DNA of 64,000 nucleotides from CALGYY01 sp963678485 (GCA_963678485.1 OY782882.1:248001-312000); one strand, 5' to 3'; positions 36,790 through 45,894 are shown, counted from the stretch's first letter. Notes: generated from the sequence alone by a model not told the origin. Numbers and translations: made by a program.

Positions 36790-37002
36790 TTATGTGGTTT
36801 TAGTATTTGATTTTGTACTGAAATTAAAAGGCATATACAAGGGACAGCTGCCAATAAAACTGGTAAGTATAAATATCCCGGCAAAGATCATTAACACTAT
36901 AGCAAGTGTTCCTGAAATCACACTTGTGAAATACAATGTTGCTACTACGACAGCTATCAGTATCCTGATGACTCTGTCAATCAAACCCATATTCTTTTTC
37001 AT
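36790..37002 (-). CDS. DUF2892 (YgaP-like) membrane protein
   Basis: 70 residues with two membrane helices (about 11-27 and 30-48). The family pattern is clear: MGLIDRVIRILIAVVVA, then a conserved cysteine motif FIGSCPLYMPF. DUF2892 domains are known as the membrane part of rhodanese YgaP, and short free-standing forms are common in sulphur and redox operons. Its direct role is not known. It is third in the trx operon. Confidence 0.87.
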   Translation of the reverse strand: MKKNMGLIDRVIRILIAVVVATLYFTSVISGTLAIVLMIFAGIFILTSFIGSCPLYMPFNFSTKSNTKTT

Positions 37003-37008
37003 ATATTT

Positions 37009-37251
37009 TTATTTAGTTTTATTTTGTGGAATCATGCTTCCTAGCAAGTAACCCATGACGGCACCCCAGAGGAGCGACATCCAAGGATTTGAGGTAATCG
37101 GACAGCTACCCGTTGAACAGCCCACGGTGCGATAATAAATGAAACCACCAAGTGCACCCAAGACCATTCCTATTAACGACCATTTCGACTTTTTCACGAA
37201 AGTGAACAATCGATTACTTATGGCCATTTTTTCATTAGCGTTTTCTTCCAT
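37009..37251 (-). CDS. DUF6132-type small membrane protein
   Basis: 80 residues with two membrane helices, linked by the conserved loop GCSTGSCPITSNPW and ending WGAVMGYLLGSMIP. The two cysteines of GCSTGSC in a thioredoxin operon suggest a thiol or persulphide role, but this is inference; the family has no assigned function I know of. It is 1 base from trxA and 6 bases from the DUF2892 gene. Confidence 0.82.
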   Translation of the reverse strand: MEENANEKMAISNRLFTFVKKSKWSLIGMVLGALGGFIYYRTVGCSTGSCPITSNPWMSLLWGAVMGYLLGSMIPQNKTK

Positions 37252-37252
37252 G

Positions 37253-37615
37253 TCAGGAGTTCTGATTATTCAATAAAATTTCGTTGATCATTTTCTCGAA
37301 GGATTGTTTTGGTAATGCGCCCATCGACATTTGAGGCTGACCTTCCTTTGGAATAAATAGAATTGATGGAATACTGCGAATTCCAAATACAGCCGCCAAT
37401 TCGCGTTCCTGTTCTGTATCCACTTTATAAATATCCACCTTACCCTTATATTCACCTGAAAGCTCTTCCAATACCGGAGCTACCATCTTGCAGGGTCCGC
37501 ACCAATCGGCATAAAAATCAATAATGCAAGGATTGCTACCTTCGAATTTCCAATCAGTGTTCGTTTCGTAATTAAAAACTTTCTGTTTGAAAGTTTCGGC
37601 TGTTAAATGTTCCAT
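37253..37615 (-). CDS. trxA: Thioredoxin
   Basis: 120 residues, one thioredoxin fold with active site DWCGPCK (near 38-44), the cis-proline stretch RSIPSILFIP, and YKVDTEQERELAAVFGI. It reduces protein disulphides in the cytoplasm, as no signal peptide is seen. The N-terminus is about 12 residues longer than the E. coli form. It is first gene of a unit with two small membrane proteins and a ferredoxin, divergent from a sigma-54 activator. It has a candidate sigma-54 promoter at 37668-37684. Confidence 0.93.
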   Translation of the reverse strand: MEHLTAETFKQKVFNYETNTDWKFEGSNPCIIDFYADWCGPCKMVAPVLEELSGEYKGKVDIYKVDTEQERELAAVFGIRSIPSILFIPKEGQPQMSMGALPKQSFEKMINEILLNNQNS

Positions 37616-37667
37616 AGGATTTGTTGTTATGTATAGTTGAATAATTATCGTGAATTATTAAGGTCTT

Positions 37668-37684
37668 TTCAATGAATATGCCAA
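37668..37684 (-). promoter_or_regulatory. Candidate sigma-54 promoter of the trx operon
   Basis: Read on the minus strand: TTGGCATATTCATTGAA. It has the GG of the -24 box and TTG of the -12 box with the correct spacing; the last bases are GAA rather than GCA. It lies about 53 bases before trxA and faces it. The divergent gene is a sigma-54 activator, which supports the call. A loose inverted repeat ATATTGCA / TGCATAT at about 37691-37716 could be the activator site. Confidence 0.5.
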
Positions 37685-37782
37685 CCTTTATATTGCATTG
37701 TTTTTCTGCATATTACAACGATAAAATAAAAAATAATCGGAATTTTTGATTAATCTTTCATTAACTTCATCATTAATTTCAT

Positions 37783-37790
37783 TAACTTTG
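37783..37790 (+). promoter_or_regulatory. -7 element for the sigma-54 activator gene
   Basis: TAACTTTG matches TAnnTTTG, about 39 bases upstream of ATG 37829. No TTG at the expected -33 spacing. Confidence 0.4.
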
Positions 37791-37828
37791 CATTAATTAT
37801 CTTAACAAACAGTATTTAATATTGGTTG

Positions 37829-39229
37829 ATGATGAAAAACTCAATGGAATACCAAACCTTAACTAATGCTCCTTGCGGAATATTCATAACGGATAAAAAG
37901 CTCAACATTACTTTTTGGAACGCTGAAATGCAGCGTTTAACGGGGCTTAGCAACAAGCAAGCGATCGGTGAGAAATTATCATTGCTTAAATTTTTCAACA
38001 TAAATGCTATCGATAATCAGCGACTTGATTTCAGGGAATGTCTTAACGGGGAACAAACGAATGTCGCAAAAACCGCATTTCTGGAGGATTCCAAAGGTAG
38101 CCCGACCTTAGTATTCATTAATGCTCGTTTCGTAAAACAAGCTAACACAGCACAACTGGTGGTCATTATTACAGATATTTCCCGCGAAATCAGTTGCAGT
38201 ACAACTTCTGTTACACCACTGATAGTGCGTGAAAAAGCAGCGCTTCAACGCATTGTTGGACGTGACGAAAAAATCAGTGAACTCTATCGCATGATAGAAA
38301 TGGCGGCCGATTCCATGGCAATTGTAAATATTTCAGGCGAAAGTGGCACTGGAAAAGAATTAGTTGCCAATGCAATCCATCAGCTCTCGGTCAGGAAAGA
38401 TAAGGTATTCGTTAAGGTTAATTGCTCAGCACTGACAGAAACATTACTTGAAAGCGAATTATTCGGTCATGTTAAGGGTGCATTTACCGGCGCCTACAAG
38501 GATAAAGTTGGAAAGTTCGAAGCTGCCTCAGGCGGTACAGTATTTCTCGATGAGATAGGAGAAATCAGTCCCTTGATACAGTTAAAACTATTGCGGGTTA
38601 TTCAGGAAAAAACTATAGAACGTGTTGGCGATAACAGCAGCATCAAAGTCGATATGCGTATTATAACGGCTACCAATAAAAACTTACGAAAGCTGGTGAA
38701 TGAAGGAAGTTTCAGAGAGGATCTGTTTTATCGTCTGAATGTTTTTCCCATTACCACTTCTCCCCTGCGTCAGCGCATGAACGACATTCCTTTGCTGTGC
38801 GAACATTTTATTTCAACATTCAATAATCAAACTGGAAAAACCATCAAAGGCCTTACAGAAAATGCCTACCGCGTTATTATGGACTATTGCTGGCCCGGCA
38901 ATGTACGCGAACTGGAGAATAGCATTGAGCATGCTTTCGTGGTTTGTAATAAGAAAATGATAGACGTAATGGACCTTCCTCAGGAGATCAGAACGGCTTC
39001 CTTACGACAAGATCTATGTAAAAAAACAAGCAGCAATGATAATATTCCTGGGCTATTTCCAATTGAATCAACAGCTGTCAGACAGCTTTCATTTCGGCTG
39101 ATCACCAAAGCACAACTCGAAAATGCACTTGCATTAAACAACTATCGTCGTAATGAAACTGCCAAACAACTTGGTGTAAGCACAGTTGCTTTATGGAAGA
39201 AGATGAAGAAATTTGAGCTGATAAAATAG
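37829..39229 (+). CDS. Sigma-54-dependent transcriptional activator (PAS-AAA-Fis)
   Basis: 466 residues from ATG 37829. Domain order: N-terminal PAS domain (about 10-120, GIFITDKKLNITFWNAEMQRL), AAA+ ATPase with Walker A GESGTGKE, the GAFTGA loop (HVKGAFTGAYKDK) that contacts sigma-54, Walker B TVFLDEIGE, an arginine-finger region FREDLFYRLNVFP, and a Fis-type HTH (NNYRRNETAKQLGVSTVALWKKM). It opens sigma-54 promoters in response to a signal sensed by PAS. Divergent from the thioredoxin operon, its likely target. No receiver domain, so it is not a two-component regulator. Confidence 0.93.
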   Translation: MMKNSMEYQTLTNAPCGIFITDKKLNITFWNAEMQRLTGLSNKQAIGEKLSLLKFFNINAIDNQRLDFRECLNGEQTNVAKTAFLEDSKGSPTLVFINARFVKQANTAQLVVIITDISREISCSTTSVTPLIVREKAALQRIVGRDEKISELYRMIEMAADSMAIVNISGESGTGKELVANAIHQLSVRKDKVFVKVNCSALTETLLESELFGHVKGAFTGAYKDKVGKFEAASGGTVFLDEIGEISPLIQLKLLRVIQEKTIERVGDNSSIKVDMRIITATNKNLRKLVNEGSFREDLFYRLNVFPITTSPLRQRMNDIPLLCEHFISTFNNQTGKTIKGLTENAYRVIMDYCWPGNVRELENSIEHAFVVCNKKMIDVMDLPQEIRTASLRQDLCKKTSSNDNIPGLFPIESTAVRQLSFRLITKAQLENALALNNYRRNETAKQLGVSTVALWKKMKKFELIK

Positions 39230-39235
39230 AGGTCT

Positions 39236-40234
39236 CTAAGGCAAAACAACTCTGATTGAAGAAGAATATTTACCGCTTATCACCCTGATAAAATACACTC
39301 CGGAATTGAGTTTATCAGTCGAGACAGTGGCAGATTTTTCAAATGTACTGGTGCTTGACATCAATCTTCCATTTACATCAAAAACGTCAATACTTATATT
39401 ATCAACAAGATTTTCCTTAAACATTAAAATCACAACTTTTCGATCATCATTATAAATAACACTATTCACTGGATCCAGTGATGCACCAACACCCAGATCA
39501 GCACAGGGATCACATGAAGAATAACAGACAGTAGATAATACAGTGTCGTTGCTCACCAAGATTTCGCGGTTGCCACTCGAAGCACAAGCCACAGGTACCG
39601 TTTCATCCTGTCCCCAGGCCGAACCATTCACAAACTTGTAATTATAATAACCTTGCGGAATAATTATCGATATTTCATAGATACTATCCATATTAGGATC
39701 AGTAAGGTTTGCCAAACCGGGAGTCCAGTCCGCACCATATCCTGCTTCACTTTGAAAATCTCCTGTGATACTCACAGTGGATTCTATGGTTGAAACCGCA
39801 GACATATCAACACTAAATGTTACTGAATAAAATATGGGCGCACTTGCACAAGGACTGCATGAGCTATAGCACACCACTGGCAATGTAATGTCAGATGAAA
39901 TGGTAATCTGTCTATTGCCCAAATTGGAGCAAGACGCGGGAACCGTTTCATCAAAACCCCAGGCTTTTCCATTTACAAATTTGTATTCATAGGTTCCTGC
40001 TGGAATTGAAACAGTAATCGAATAAATACTGTCAGTATTGGGATCAGTCATAATTGTAACTCCCGGCGTCCAATTATAGGAATATCCTGCATCAGCCTGA
40101 AAATCGCCAACAACACATATGGTATCACTAATGACACCCACTTCCCTCATGTCTACCTGAAAAGTCACTAAATAATTTTGAGAAAAACCCGACAGTCCAG
40201 TCAACAGAAATATAACAAAGAGCAATTTTTTCAT
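39236..40234 (-). CDS. T9SS-secreted protein with two tandem carbohydrate-binding-like domains
   Basis: 332 residues. Signal peptide MKKLLFVIFLLTGLSGFSQ. Two repeats of about 115 residues share: VTFQVDM, VVGDFQADAGYSYNWTPG, MTDPNTDSIYSITVSIPAGT, YKFVNGKAWGFDETVPASC, NRQI, VVCYSSCSPC. The fold suggested is the CBM20/48-like starch-binding immunoglobulin fold. A C-terminal sorting domain follows (ISIDVFDVNGRLM ... SGVYFIRVISG), but its YPNP box is not evident. It is probably a surface-exposed binding protein; no catalytic domain. The 3' end converges with the sigma-54 activator. Confidence 0.78.
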   Translation of the reverse strand: MKKLLFVIFLLTGLSGFSQNYLVTFQVDMREVGVISDTICVVGDFQADAGYSYNWTPGVTIMTDPNTDSIYSITVSIPAGTYEYKFVNGKAWGFDETVPASCSNLGNRQITISSDITLPVVCYSSCSPCASAPIFYSVTFSVDMSAVSTIESTVSITGDFQSEAGYGADWTPGLANLTDPNMDSIYEISIIIPQGYYNYKFVNGSAWGQDETVPVACASSGNREILVSNDTVLSTVCYSSCDPCADLGVGASLDPVNSVIYNDDRKVVILMFKENLVDNISIDVFDVNGRLMSSTSTFEKSATVSTDKLNSGVYFIRVISGKYSSSIRVVLP

Positions 40235-40365
40235 ATCTTATTGTTTTGGTTTACAGCAAAAATAAAAAAATAAAACGTATTGGATCAAAACATTTGCTGC
40301 AGGAAATTCATATATAAATACTCTAAGTAATTAATTCGAATATCCTTAATCGAATTTTATCAACA

Positions 40366-40952
40366 CTCATTCGAAGGAGTCATCCCGGGCTTGACCCGGG
40401 ATCCCCTCAAATATAGCAGTGCCCATCGTCGTTGCAGAGCATTCTACATATAACTCGCGTCGATGACTATGCGTAACGATTTCAGCAACTCCCAAAAAAA
40501 CAAGAAACCCTGAGTGATATATTCAACCATCGTTTCATTAGATGCAGTCATCCCGGGCTTGACCCAGGATCCCCTCAAATGTAGCAGTGCCCTTAGTCAT
40601 TGCAGAGCATTCTACATATAACCCACGTCGATGACTCTGCGTAACGATTTCAGCAACTCCCAAAAAAACAAGAAACCCTAAGTGATATATGCAAACATTC
40701 TTACAATAGATGCAGTCATCCCGGGCTTGACCCGGGATCCCCTCAAATGTAGCAGTGCCCTTAGTCATTGCAGAGCATTCTACATATAACCCACGTCGAT
40801 GACTCTGCATAACGATTTCAGCAACTCCCAAAAAAACAAGAAACCCTTAGTGATATATTCAACAATCGTTTCATTAGATGCAGTCATCCCGGGCTTGACC
40901 CGGGATCCCCTCAAATGTAGCAGTGCCCATATTCATTGCAGAGCATTCTGAA
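40366..40952. repeat. 168-bp tandem repeat, about 3.5 units, each with a palindrome
   Basis: The palindrome-bearing segment CATCCCGGGCTTGACCCGGG recurs at 40381, 40549, 40717 and 40885, an exact 168-base period. Units are nearly identical, sharing TGCAGAGCATTCTACATATA and CGATTTCAGCAACTCCC. The last unit breaks off after TGCAGAGCATTCT. It lies between two T9SS cargo genes. A minus-strand frame through it (40538-40831) is only the repeat translated. The rest of 40235-41016 shows nothing else. Confidence 0.9.
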
Positions 40953-41016
40953 TTCACAAGAATACAAACAGCAACTAACACAAATTGTCATATGCTCAAT
41001 TTAACTAAATAATGCA

Positions 41017-41024
41017 TATTTTTG
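41017..41024 (+). promoter_or_regulatory. -7 element for the propeller protein gene
   Basis: TATTTTTG fits TAnnTTTG and lies 19 bases before ATG 41043. It overlaps the in-frame TTG 41022, which is therefore not the start. Confidence 0.45.
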
Positions 41025-41042
41025 CATATAAATTCCTCTCCG

Positions 41043-43586
41043 ATGAACAAACGCATATTATTATCCTTAGCTTTCGGCCTGTTAATTTGCACCGCAGCCA
41101 GTTTACGCACCAACGCTCAACCATGGATGCAGAGTCCATATCTGCAAAACAAAGCCGGACAACAAAATTTCTACTCCATCTGCAGCGCCTTCTATTCTTG
41201 GTGGGGAGATCGTCCATATGTAAAAGGCAAAGGATATATGCAATTTAAACGTTGGGAATACCGCATGACACCAAAGTGTTTTCCCGATGGAAAACTGCCC
41301 GGAGCAACACAGTATGCCGACGAATATGCAAAACTTAAAGGATCGGTAGCTGCCAAAGATTTGCGCACTACATATTGGATGCCGATGGGATTAACCTCAT
41401 GGGTAAATGGAAACAGTGGCTATAATCCGGGTAATGGCCGATTAAATGCAGTTACTGTTGATATGAATAATCGTGATATCATTTATGTTGCTGCGCCCTC
41501 CGGCGGCATATGGAAAACAATAGATGGAGGAATGACCTGGAATACCACCTATGATACCATGAAAGTAATGGGTACCTCAGCAATAACCATCGTTCCTAAT
41601 GCTCCCAATACAATTTTTGTTGGTACTGGCGATCGCGATGCATGGGCAACTCCGGGCATTGGAATTCTTAAATCCACCAATGGCGGCAGTAGCTGGCTTT
41701 CGGGTGGAATGATCTTTAGTCCTACTGCAAAGACCATCAACAAAATATTGATTAATCCATTGAATCCATTAAAAATGTTTGCCGCATCCAGCGCGGGTAT
41801 TTATAGAAGCAGTAATGGCGGAACATCCTGGCAATTGTGCTATGCTTCTGATGCAGTAAACGATTTGAAATATCGCCCCGGTGATACAAGTATCATCTAT
41901 GGTAGTGGAACTACTTTCGTGCGCTCCGCAGATGCTGGTGCGACCTTCACAAAAATTGAAGCCACCCTTCCGCACGATACTGGACGGGTAGAGTTTGATG
42001 TGACCATCGACAATCCTAATGTGGTTTATGTGGTTGCTTCGCGCCCTAACAACACTTTTGAAGGTGTTTACAAATCCACCAACAACGGTCTGACATTTAC
42101 TGCACAATCGAATAGTCCAAACATTTTTGGATATTCTGATCTTGGTGATGATGAATCGGGGCAAGCATGGTATGATCTGGCTATCGCAGTTTCTCCAAGC
42201 AACGAGAATGAGGTTTGGGTAGGTGGAATTAATATGTGGAAATCGATGGATGCCGGCGTTACCTGGGCTGTAAATACCATGTGGTACACGGGTAGTCCGT
42301 ATTCATATATTCACTGTGATATTCACTCAGTAAATTTCTATGGCGATACTCTTTACGTTGGCAGTGATGGTGGTATTTTTTACACACCCGACCATGGCAC
42401 GAACTGGACTGATATAAGCTCTGGATTAGGCATCACTCAATTTTACAGATTAGGATGTTCAGCTCTCAATTCCGAGCACATTGCTGCCGGAGCGCAGGAT
42501 ATTGGCTCTAATGTTTACCTCAATGGAACATGGACACATGTATATGGAGCCGATGGCATGGAAGCTTTAATCTCGCATAGCAACGACAACACTATTTTTG
42601 TTACTTCGCAAATGGGTGGCTTACTTCGCTCTGATGACGGAGGCGAAAATTGGGTCAGCGCTAAACCTGTTGATAGTATTGATGGTGGCTGGGTTACTCC
42701 GTATGTCCAACATCCGGTCAACGCAGATATTTTATATGCAGGTTATAAAGATGTCTGGAAAACAATCGATGGTGGATTCAGCTGGTCGCCCCTATCGACC
42801 GATCTTTGCGGAGGCAACAATATCGACCAGTTGGTGGTTGCTCCATCAAACACAAATTATATTTATGCCTCCAGCCAAGAAACTCTGTACTACACAAGCA
42901 ACGAAGGAGGCAACTGGTACACAGTATATCCCAATCCAAGTATGTACATAACTGGAATAGCCGTGGATCCCAATAATCCCCAACGTTTATGGGTAAGTTG
43001 TACTTCATCGTCCGACGATCGTGTATATTTCTCTCATAACGGTGGTTTGAGTTTTTCTGATGAAACATTAAACCTGCCTAATATCGGCATCAACTGCATC
43101 CTTTATCAACCGAATTCCAATGATGGTCTGTATTTAGGAACAGAAAACGGCGTGGTCTATAAAGACAGTACTTTGAGTGGATGGATTCCATGGGACACCG
43201 ACCTTCCACATGTTCCTGTGAACGAACTTGAAATCCAACAGGCTACCGGAACATTGCGTGCTGCAACCTATGGACGAGGCATTTGGCAAGGTCCTCTGGT
43301 AAATACAGTTGGCATGATTGAAATTCAAAATCAAGGATTATCAGTATATCCTAATCCTGCAAGCGTTAGTATAACCGTGAGTCTGCCTAAGAATCTCTCC
43401 GGAAAAGTTGAACTTCGCCTGTTCAACACTACGGGAGCATTGGTCCGGTCTAAAACACGCGAGGATAATAATAGCGCTGCATCAGTAATGATGGATGTTA
43501 CAGGTTTAGTTTCCGGAACCTATTATCTGCGCATTAATGATGTTAATCGGGTGATGTTTCAAAAGGTGGTGGTTGTTACTCCTTGA
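41043..43586 (+). CDS. T9SS-secreted sortilin/BNR-type beta-propeller protein
   Basis: 847 residues from ATG 41043 (MNKRILLSLAFGLLICTAAS signal). Two large propeller-like regions carry Asp-box repeats: IWKTIDGGMTWNTT, ILKSTNGGSSWLSG, IYRSSNGGTSWQLC, VYKSTNNGLTFTAQ, MWKSMDAGVTWAV, LLRSDDGGENWVS, VWKTIDGGFSWSPL. The type A sorting domain is LSVYPNPASVSITVSL ... SGTYYLRINDVNR. The Vps10/exo-glycosidase-like propeller fold without catalytic assignment suggests a surface adhesin or polymer-binding protein. Single-gene unit. Confidence 0.87.
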   Translation: MNKRILLSLAFGLLICTAASLRTNAQPWMQSPYLQNKAGQQNFYSICSAFYSWWGDRPYVKGKGYMQFKRWEYRMTPKCFPDGKLPGATQYADEYAKLKGSVAAKDLRTTYWMPMGLTSWVNGNSGYNPGNGRLNAVTVDMNNRDIIYVAAPSGGIWKTIDGGMTWNTTYDTMKVMGTSAITIVPNAPNTIFVGTGDRDAWATPGIGILKSTNGGSSWLSGGMIFSPTAKTINKILINPLNPLKMFAASSAGIYRSSNGGTSWQLCYASDAVNDLKYRPGDTSIIYGSGTTFVRSADAGATFTKIEATLPHDTGRVEFDVTIDNPNVVYVVASRPNNTFEGVYKSTNNGLTFTAQSNSPNIFGYSDLGDDESGQAWYDLAIAVSPSNENEVWVGGINMWKSMDAGVTWAVNTMWYTGSPYSYIHCDIHSVNFYGDTLYVGSDGGIFYTPDHGTNWTDISSGLGITQFYRLGCSALNSEHIAAGAQDIGSNVYLNGTWTHVYGADGMEALISHSNDNTIFVTSQMGGLLRSDDGGENWVSAKPVDSIDGGWVTPYVQHPVNADILYAGYKDVWKTIDGGFSWSPLSTDLCGGNNIDQLVVAPSNTNYIYASSQETLYYTSNEGGNWYTVYPNPSMYITGIAVDPNNPQRLWVSCTSSSDDRVYFSHNGGLSFSDETLNLPNIGINCILYQPNSNDGLYLGTENGVVYKDSTLSGWIPWDTDLPHVPVNELEIQQATGTLRAATYGRGIWQGPLVNTVGMIEIQNQGLSVYPNPASVSITVSLPKNLSGKVELRLFNTTGALVRSKTREDNNSAASVMMDVTGLVSGTYYLRINDVNRVMFQKVVVVTP

Positions 43587-43629
43587 CAAATATTGCAATC
43601 TTGAAATAACGAAGAATCTGAAATTCCTG

Positions 43630-43743
43630 TCAAAACCTGCATGCCTGCGTGACGCAGTCAGTTAAATTACTTTACACCGCTCTCGCTAACGGCCGCAAAT
43701 CATGCAAGGTAGTGTCGAAAATGCTAATTGACGAGCAGTTCAT
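43630..43743 (-). repeat. Left half of an older, degenerate copy of the repeat element
   Basis: CCGCTCTCGCTAACGGCCGC and GGTAGTGTCGAAAATGC follow the internal part of the element with several changes, ending ATTGACGAGCAGTTCAT. The palindrome GCCTGCGTGACGCAGTCAG at about 43644 matches the one in copy 2. The sequence resumes after copy 3 at 44433, so copy 3 interrupts this older one. Confidence 0.7.
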
Positions 43744-44424
43744 GGATCAAGCCGAATTATTGAGGAGCAACAAATAGTTATTGGTGTTTTTTTAGCACAA
43801 CAGAAAAAAAACCAATACTGAATTGTCACAATTAATAAGAGCACAACTTAATTTGTGGTTTATATTCTTTAAATTCCACCTTTTGCATGAACAAAAGGTG
43901 GAGCCAAAATTCTAGTCAAAGCAAAATGCTATCCCCCCGCTCTCGCCAACGGCCGCAAATCACGCAAGGTAGTGCCGAAAACGCCAATTGACGGCAGTTC
44001 TTGAATGTGATAATAAACTTCATTTCGCTCATTGAATTTTCTTTTTGTCGTTTTCGACAGAGCCGACAGCGAAAAAGCCGCTGTCTGGCCCCTTGCGGAT
44101 TTGCGTGCCGTTGACGATTCACAGCCCGCCCACGCCCGCTTGCTTTGACAGGCCCGCGCACACGCTTTGAACATTAGCATTGCATAATTTCAATACTTTA
44201 AAATAACCACAAAGTACAAATGGAATGGCTTGATAAACTATTAAAAACACAGATGCACAAAATGATTGATACGTTTAATCAATGTTGATGGCCAATGTTA
44301 CAAACAATAGCTGCAAATGGAACTCATTCGCGTTCATTCGTGGTATTCGTAGTTAAAGTAAGGTTTCAAAATCTGATTTTTTCTATGAATAGTATTCTTA
44401 CTCCTCAACTTTTCCGCTTGATCC
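43744..44424 (-). mobile_element. Repeat element copy 3, with perfect 8-bp target duplication
   Basis: 681 bp in inverted orientation. Ends GGATCAAGCCGAATTATT and CGCTTGATCC. It is flanked on both sides by CAGTTCAT (43736-43743 and 44425-44432), a perfect 8-bp target-site duplication that fixes the element ends and shows it moved by transposition. It has the internal hairpin and GC-rich stretch of the other copies. No transposase. Confidence 0.9.
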
Positions 44425-44515
44425 CAGTTCATTAATGTGCTTATAAACCTCATCTCTTAAACTGAATTTTCTTTTTGTCGTTTTCGACAATGCCTCAAGC
44501 GAAAAATAGTTCAGT
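44425..44515 (-). repeat. Right half of the older repeat copy
   Basis: After the duplicated CAGTTCAT the sequence reads TAATGTGCTTATAAACCTC and AATTTTCTTTTTGTCGTTTTC, following the inner part of the element, then fades after GCGAAAAA. It joins with 43630-43743 when copy 3 is removed. Confidence 0.65.
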
Positions 44516-44523
44516 GGATATAA

Positions 44524-44558
44524 AATACAAATGACGGCTCATGGCCGTCATTTGTATT
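44524..44558 (-). terminator. Long hairpin behind the export operon
   Basis: 15-bp perfect stem AATACAAATGACGGC/GCCGTCATTTGTATT with a 5-base loop, about 77 bases after the last permease gene on the minus strand. There is no long T-run, so it may be a transcript-end stabiliser rather than a classical terminator. Confidence 0.5.
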
Positions 44559-44634
44559 CATTCGCTTCATTGAAATTGCAGAAAAGGAACTGCAATGTAT
44601 AATACTTATTCTAACCAGATTGTTTTAAGGATAT

Positions 44635-45894
44635 TTAATCAGCTGATAATTTCATTTTAGCATTTTCTTCAACCATGACTTTATGAGCGCGCTTTCTGCT
44701 ATTCGAGATTTGCAATCGATATACAAAGAGTGTGGTCAGAAAGTAGGTGACTGCCTGCACCCATAACGATATATACTCTTGAGAAATCTGTTGTCGCCCC
44801 GCCCCCATAGTATTAAGCTTTATATATGCCTGAATGCCATTAGTAGATGGAAATAGGTCGGCAAAAGCCAGCCAAAATGTGCTCATGCTTGAACGAGGCC
44901 AGGAGAAGCCACTCAGGAAAAGCAATATCAGCGAGGCAAACAGAAAAATTACCATACCGGTTTCCCTGTTACGGACAAAAACTGAAATGGTCATGGAAAA
45001 GAAAATCGTGGCCAGAAGAAATGGCACAAGCATCCACATGATATCAGTGAAGTTACCGATGTGAGGTAAACCGAAAAGCCTTGGTATTAGCCCAAGAATG
45101 TATATTGACAACACAAAATACATCATAAAATAACTTATCGCTTTCCCAAAAACAATCTGCGGAACGCTGCGTGATTTTCCTTGAAGAATGAGCTTATGAT
45201 AACGATTTTCTTCGCGTAAAGTACCAGCCTGCATTCCGATACCAAAAAAGAGCGTTTGATGGATAATGAGTATTAAAATGGCGGGCATAAGAAAACTGGA
45301 AAATCCCCCACCCTGATTAAAAAGCACATTAGCGCTATAGTCCAGCGGCGAAACGCTTGTTGTTGCCGACTGACCAGTTATACCACGACTATTAAGTCGT
45401 TCGAGTTGAATCTTCTCTCCCTGTTTCATCACCGTATAATTGCAGGCAGTAAGCATTGCGCGATAATAAAGAAAACTGCTCATATCGGAATACATTGAAA
45501 CCACCGCCTGTTCACCTTTGTGAAGATTATCGCTATACTCAGCCGGGATCATCACAATGCCATGCACTTCGCGCCGATAAAACAATTCGCGGGCTTCGGC
45601 CATGGAAGTACATCGATAGGCAATACTAAGATCTGGTGTAGCATCAATGTTACGTAACAATTCTCTTGATCGCGAGCTTTGCGAAAGATCAACCACAGCA
45701 ATGGGTACATCAGTGAGCACCTCATTTTTGTATATTGAACAATACATCGGAGGATAGATCACCGAAGCGAGAAGAAAAATGATGAGCAATCCGGGATCGC
45801 GTACAATATGCTTCAACTCTTCCCAGATAATTGTCACAATTTCCTGTGCTCCCCGAATAAAATTTTTACTCCAATTAGATGTCTTCATTTTCAT
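44635..45894 (-). CDS. ABC-2 type permease of a multidrug export system
   Basis: 419 residues. ABC-2 permease layout: N-terminal membrane helix (PGLLIIFLLASVIYPPMY), an extended extracytoplasmic domain with PIAVVDLSQSSRSRELLRN, and five more helices in the second half (LMPAILILIIHQTLFFGIG ...). It belongs to the YhhJ/YbhS/YbhR type of paired permease. It comes 3 bases after the frameshifted sister permease and is last in the marR-tolC-hlyD-permease unit. No ATPase gene is in the unit. The substrate is unknown, probably drugs or lipids. Confidence 0.87.
   Translation of the reverse strand: MKMKTSNWSKNFIRGAQEIVTIIWEELKHIVRDPGLLIIFLLASVIYPPMYCSIYKNEVLTDVPIAVVDLSQSSRSRELLRNIDATPDLSIAYRCTSMAEARELFYRREVHGIVMIPAEYSDNLHKGEQAVVSMYSDMSSFLYYRAMLTACNYTVMKQGEKIQLERLNSRGITGQSATTSVSPLDYSANVLFNQGGGFSSFLMPAILILIIHQTLFFGIGMQAGTLREENRYHKLILQGKSRSVPQIVFGKAISYFMMYFVLSIYILGLIPRLFGLPHIGNFTDIMWMLVPFLLATIFFSMTISVFVRNRETGMVIFLFASLILLFLSGFSWPRSSMSTFWLAFADLFPSTNGIQAYIKLNTMGAGRQQISQEYISLWVQAVTYFLTTLFVYRLQISNSRKRAHKVMVEENAKMKLSAD

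Noticed and set aside
40538..40831. 97-residue minus-strand frame with repeated GVAEIV... segments
   Set aside because: It is only the 168-bp tandem repeat translated; the period is a multiple of three, so the frame stays open.
40366..40952. CRISPR-like array
   Set aside because: Unit length is 168 bp and the whole unit is repeated. There are no short repeats with unique spacers and no cas genes.
41022..41024. TTG as start of the propeller protein
   Set aside because: It overlaps a -7 promoter box; ATG 41043 gives a proper signal peptide.
43916..44180. 81- and 83-residue minus-strand frames inside repeat copy 3
   Set aside because: No family match; they overlap each other in different frames and look like chance openings in the GC-rich part of the element.
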